Source of the DNA: Oceanospirillales bacterium
Lineage (GTDB): Bacteria > Pseudomonadota > Gammaproteobacteria > Pseudomonadales > Endozoicomonadaceae
Assembly (NCBI GenBank): GCA_004762125.1
Contig: SIHQ01000014.1
Span: 62,001-126,000, forward strand
DNA length: 64,000 nucleotides
Reading direction: 5' to 3'
Every line of letters begins with the position of its first letter. The first letter of the stretch is position 1. A program made the position numbers and the translations under genes. Positions 63,627-64,000 of this stretch are shown here, piece by piece. The notes under the pieces were generated by a model, which had not been told where the DNA came from, made no database searches, and saw nothing but the letters and a program-made list of their open reading frames with translations.

Positions 63627-64000
63627 TTAAAGCTTAATTTGATTCTGCCAACCAAATCGCTCAAACAACTTTATAAACACATCATCCATTGGAGCCGTTA
63701 ACTCCAGATACTTGCCAGTGACTGGGTGCTCAATTGACATGGACTGACAGTGGAGCAGTAATCTTCCCGCATCGAAGTGCTCGGCAAAATAACGATTATG
63801 TACGCCCTTACCGTGCTTAGCATCACCAATAATGGGGTGGGCGATGTGCTTCATATGGCGGCGAACTTGGTGTTTTCTGCCGGTCTTTGGCTGTACACCC
63901 ACCAGTGAATAGCGACTTTGAGGATAACGTTCTATGGCGACAGGTAACTCAACCGTCGCTAGCCGTGTGAATTCTGACAGGGCTTCCTGAGCGGGTTTAT
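63627..64000 (-). CDS. truC: TruC-type tRNA pseudouridine synthase (5' end beyond the window)
   Basis: C-terminal about 124 residues of an RluA-family pseudouridine synthase. The frame is open to the window edge and contains QPKTGRKHQVRRHMKHIAHP and GDAKHG, the conserved C-terminal block, then the TruC-like ending (FERFGWQNQ). The catalytic Asp lies outside. TruC modifies U65 of tRNA. Confidence 0.85.
   Translation of the reverse strand, partial: KPAQEALSEFTRLATVELPVAIERYPQSRYSLVGVQPKTGRKHQVRRHMKHIAHPIIGDAKHGKGVHNRYFAEHFDAGRLLLHCQSMSIEHPVTGKYLELTAPMDDVFIKLFERFGWQNQIKL

Noticed and set aside
1-64000. CRISPR arrays, tRNA or rRNA genes, insertion sequences, prophage
   Set aside because: No regular repeat-spacer array, cloverleaf, transposase or phage structural gene was seen in reading both strands.

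Overview
The window is a gammaproteobacterial chromosome segment. The gene content (glycine-betaine ABC transporter plus BCCT transporter, TAXI TRAP transporter, deo operon, OprD-type porin, moderate G+C, ERIC-like repeats, and several orphan proteins with secreted or host-directed character) fits a marine, host-associated lineage such as Endozoicomonas and relatives. That placement is inference from gene content; no rRNA or other marker is present. Genes are dense on both strands. I see no IS element, prophage, tRNA, rRNA or CRISPR array.

Layout. 1-4.2 kb: end of sbcD and all of sbcC. 4.2-5.8 kb: two orphan genes, one with repeated tyrosine motifs. 5.9-8.9 kb: copper module copA-cueR with a textbook CueR promoter. 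8.9-14.4 kb: an ArsR-family regulator of the BigR/YgaV type, divergent from a four-gene operon (RND/MMPL exporter, LolA-like periplasmic protein, outer-membrane barrel, DUF2892 protein). 14.4-17.9 kb: autotransporter-type barrel protein between two gene remnants, then a TetR/GST pair. 18-24.4 kb: catalytically dead trypsin-like protein, metallophosphoesterase, YegD, M18 aminopeptidase. 24.5-28.2 kb: FKBP isomerase and a TAXI/TRAP uptake system with an ERIC element inside. 28.2-33.3 kb: orphan genes, SDR, DLH-like hydrolase, a frameshifted secreted protein, OmpA lipoprotein. 33.5-39.6 kb: osmoprotectant island proVWX, MarR, betT with a shared operator motif. 39.7-42.8 kb: SigZ-like sigma gene broken by an amber codon, eukaryotic-type glutathione synthetase, frameshifted zinc-ribbon/thioredoxin gene, decayed ERIC. 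42.9-46.2 kb: glmU-glmS. 46.4-49.6 kb: TrmB-like regulator with its own operators, small secreted protein, OprD-type porin, flavoprotein-gene remnant. 49.7-59 kb: nucleoside salvage: deoC-deoA-deoB-deoD and a 5'-nucleotidase lipoprotein on one strand, a Bcr/CflA transporter and a PunR-like LysR regulator on the other. 59-64 kb: an orphan glycine-rich protein, pyrF, beta carbonic anhydrase, cytochrome b561, Fic protein and partial truC.

Most notable points. (1) The deoC leader holds a three-way-junction RNA fold followed by two tandem terminator-like hairpins, and just upstream a separate structured RNA ends in a strong T7 terminator. (2) The BigR/YgaV-like regulator and its exporter operon share ATTAG-N6-CTAAT dyads placed on the promoter, suggesting a sulfur-responsive envelope export system. 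(3) Three genes are interrupted by single lesions, and three stretches are coding remnants. (4) Several orphan proteins have effector-like features, including repeated EIPSYA and YxSV tyrosine motifs.
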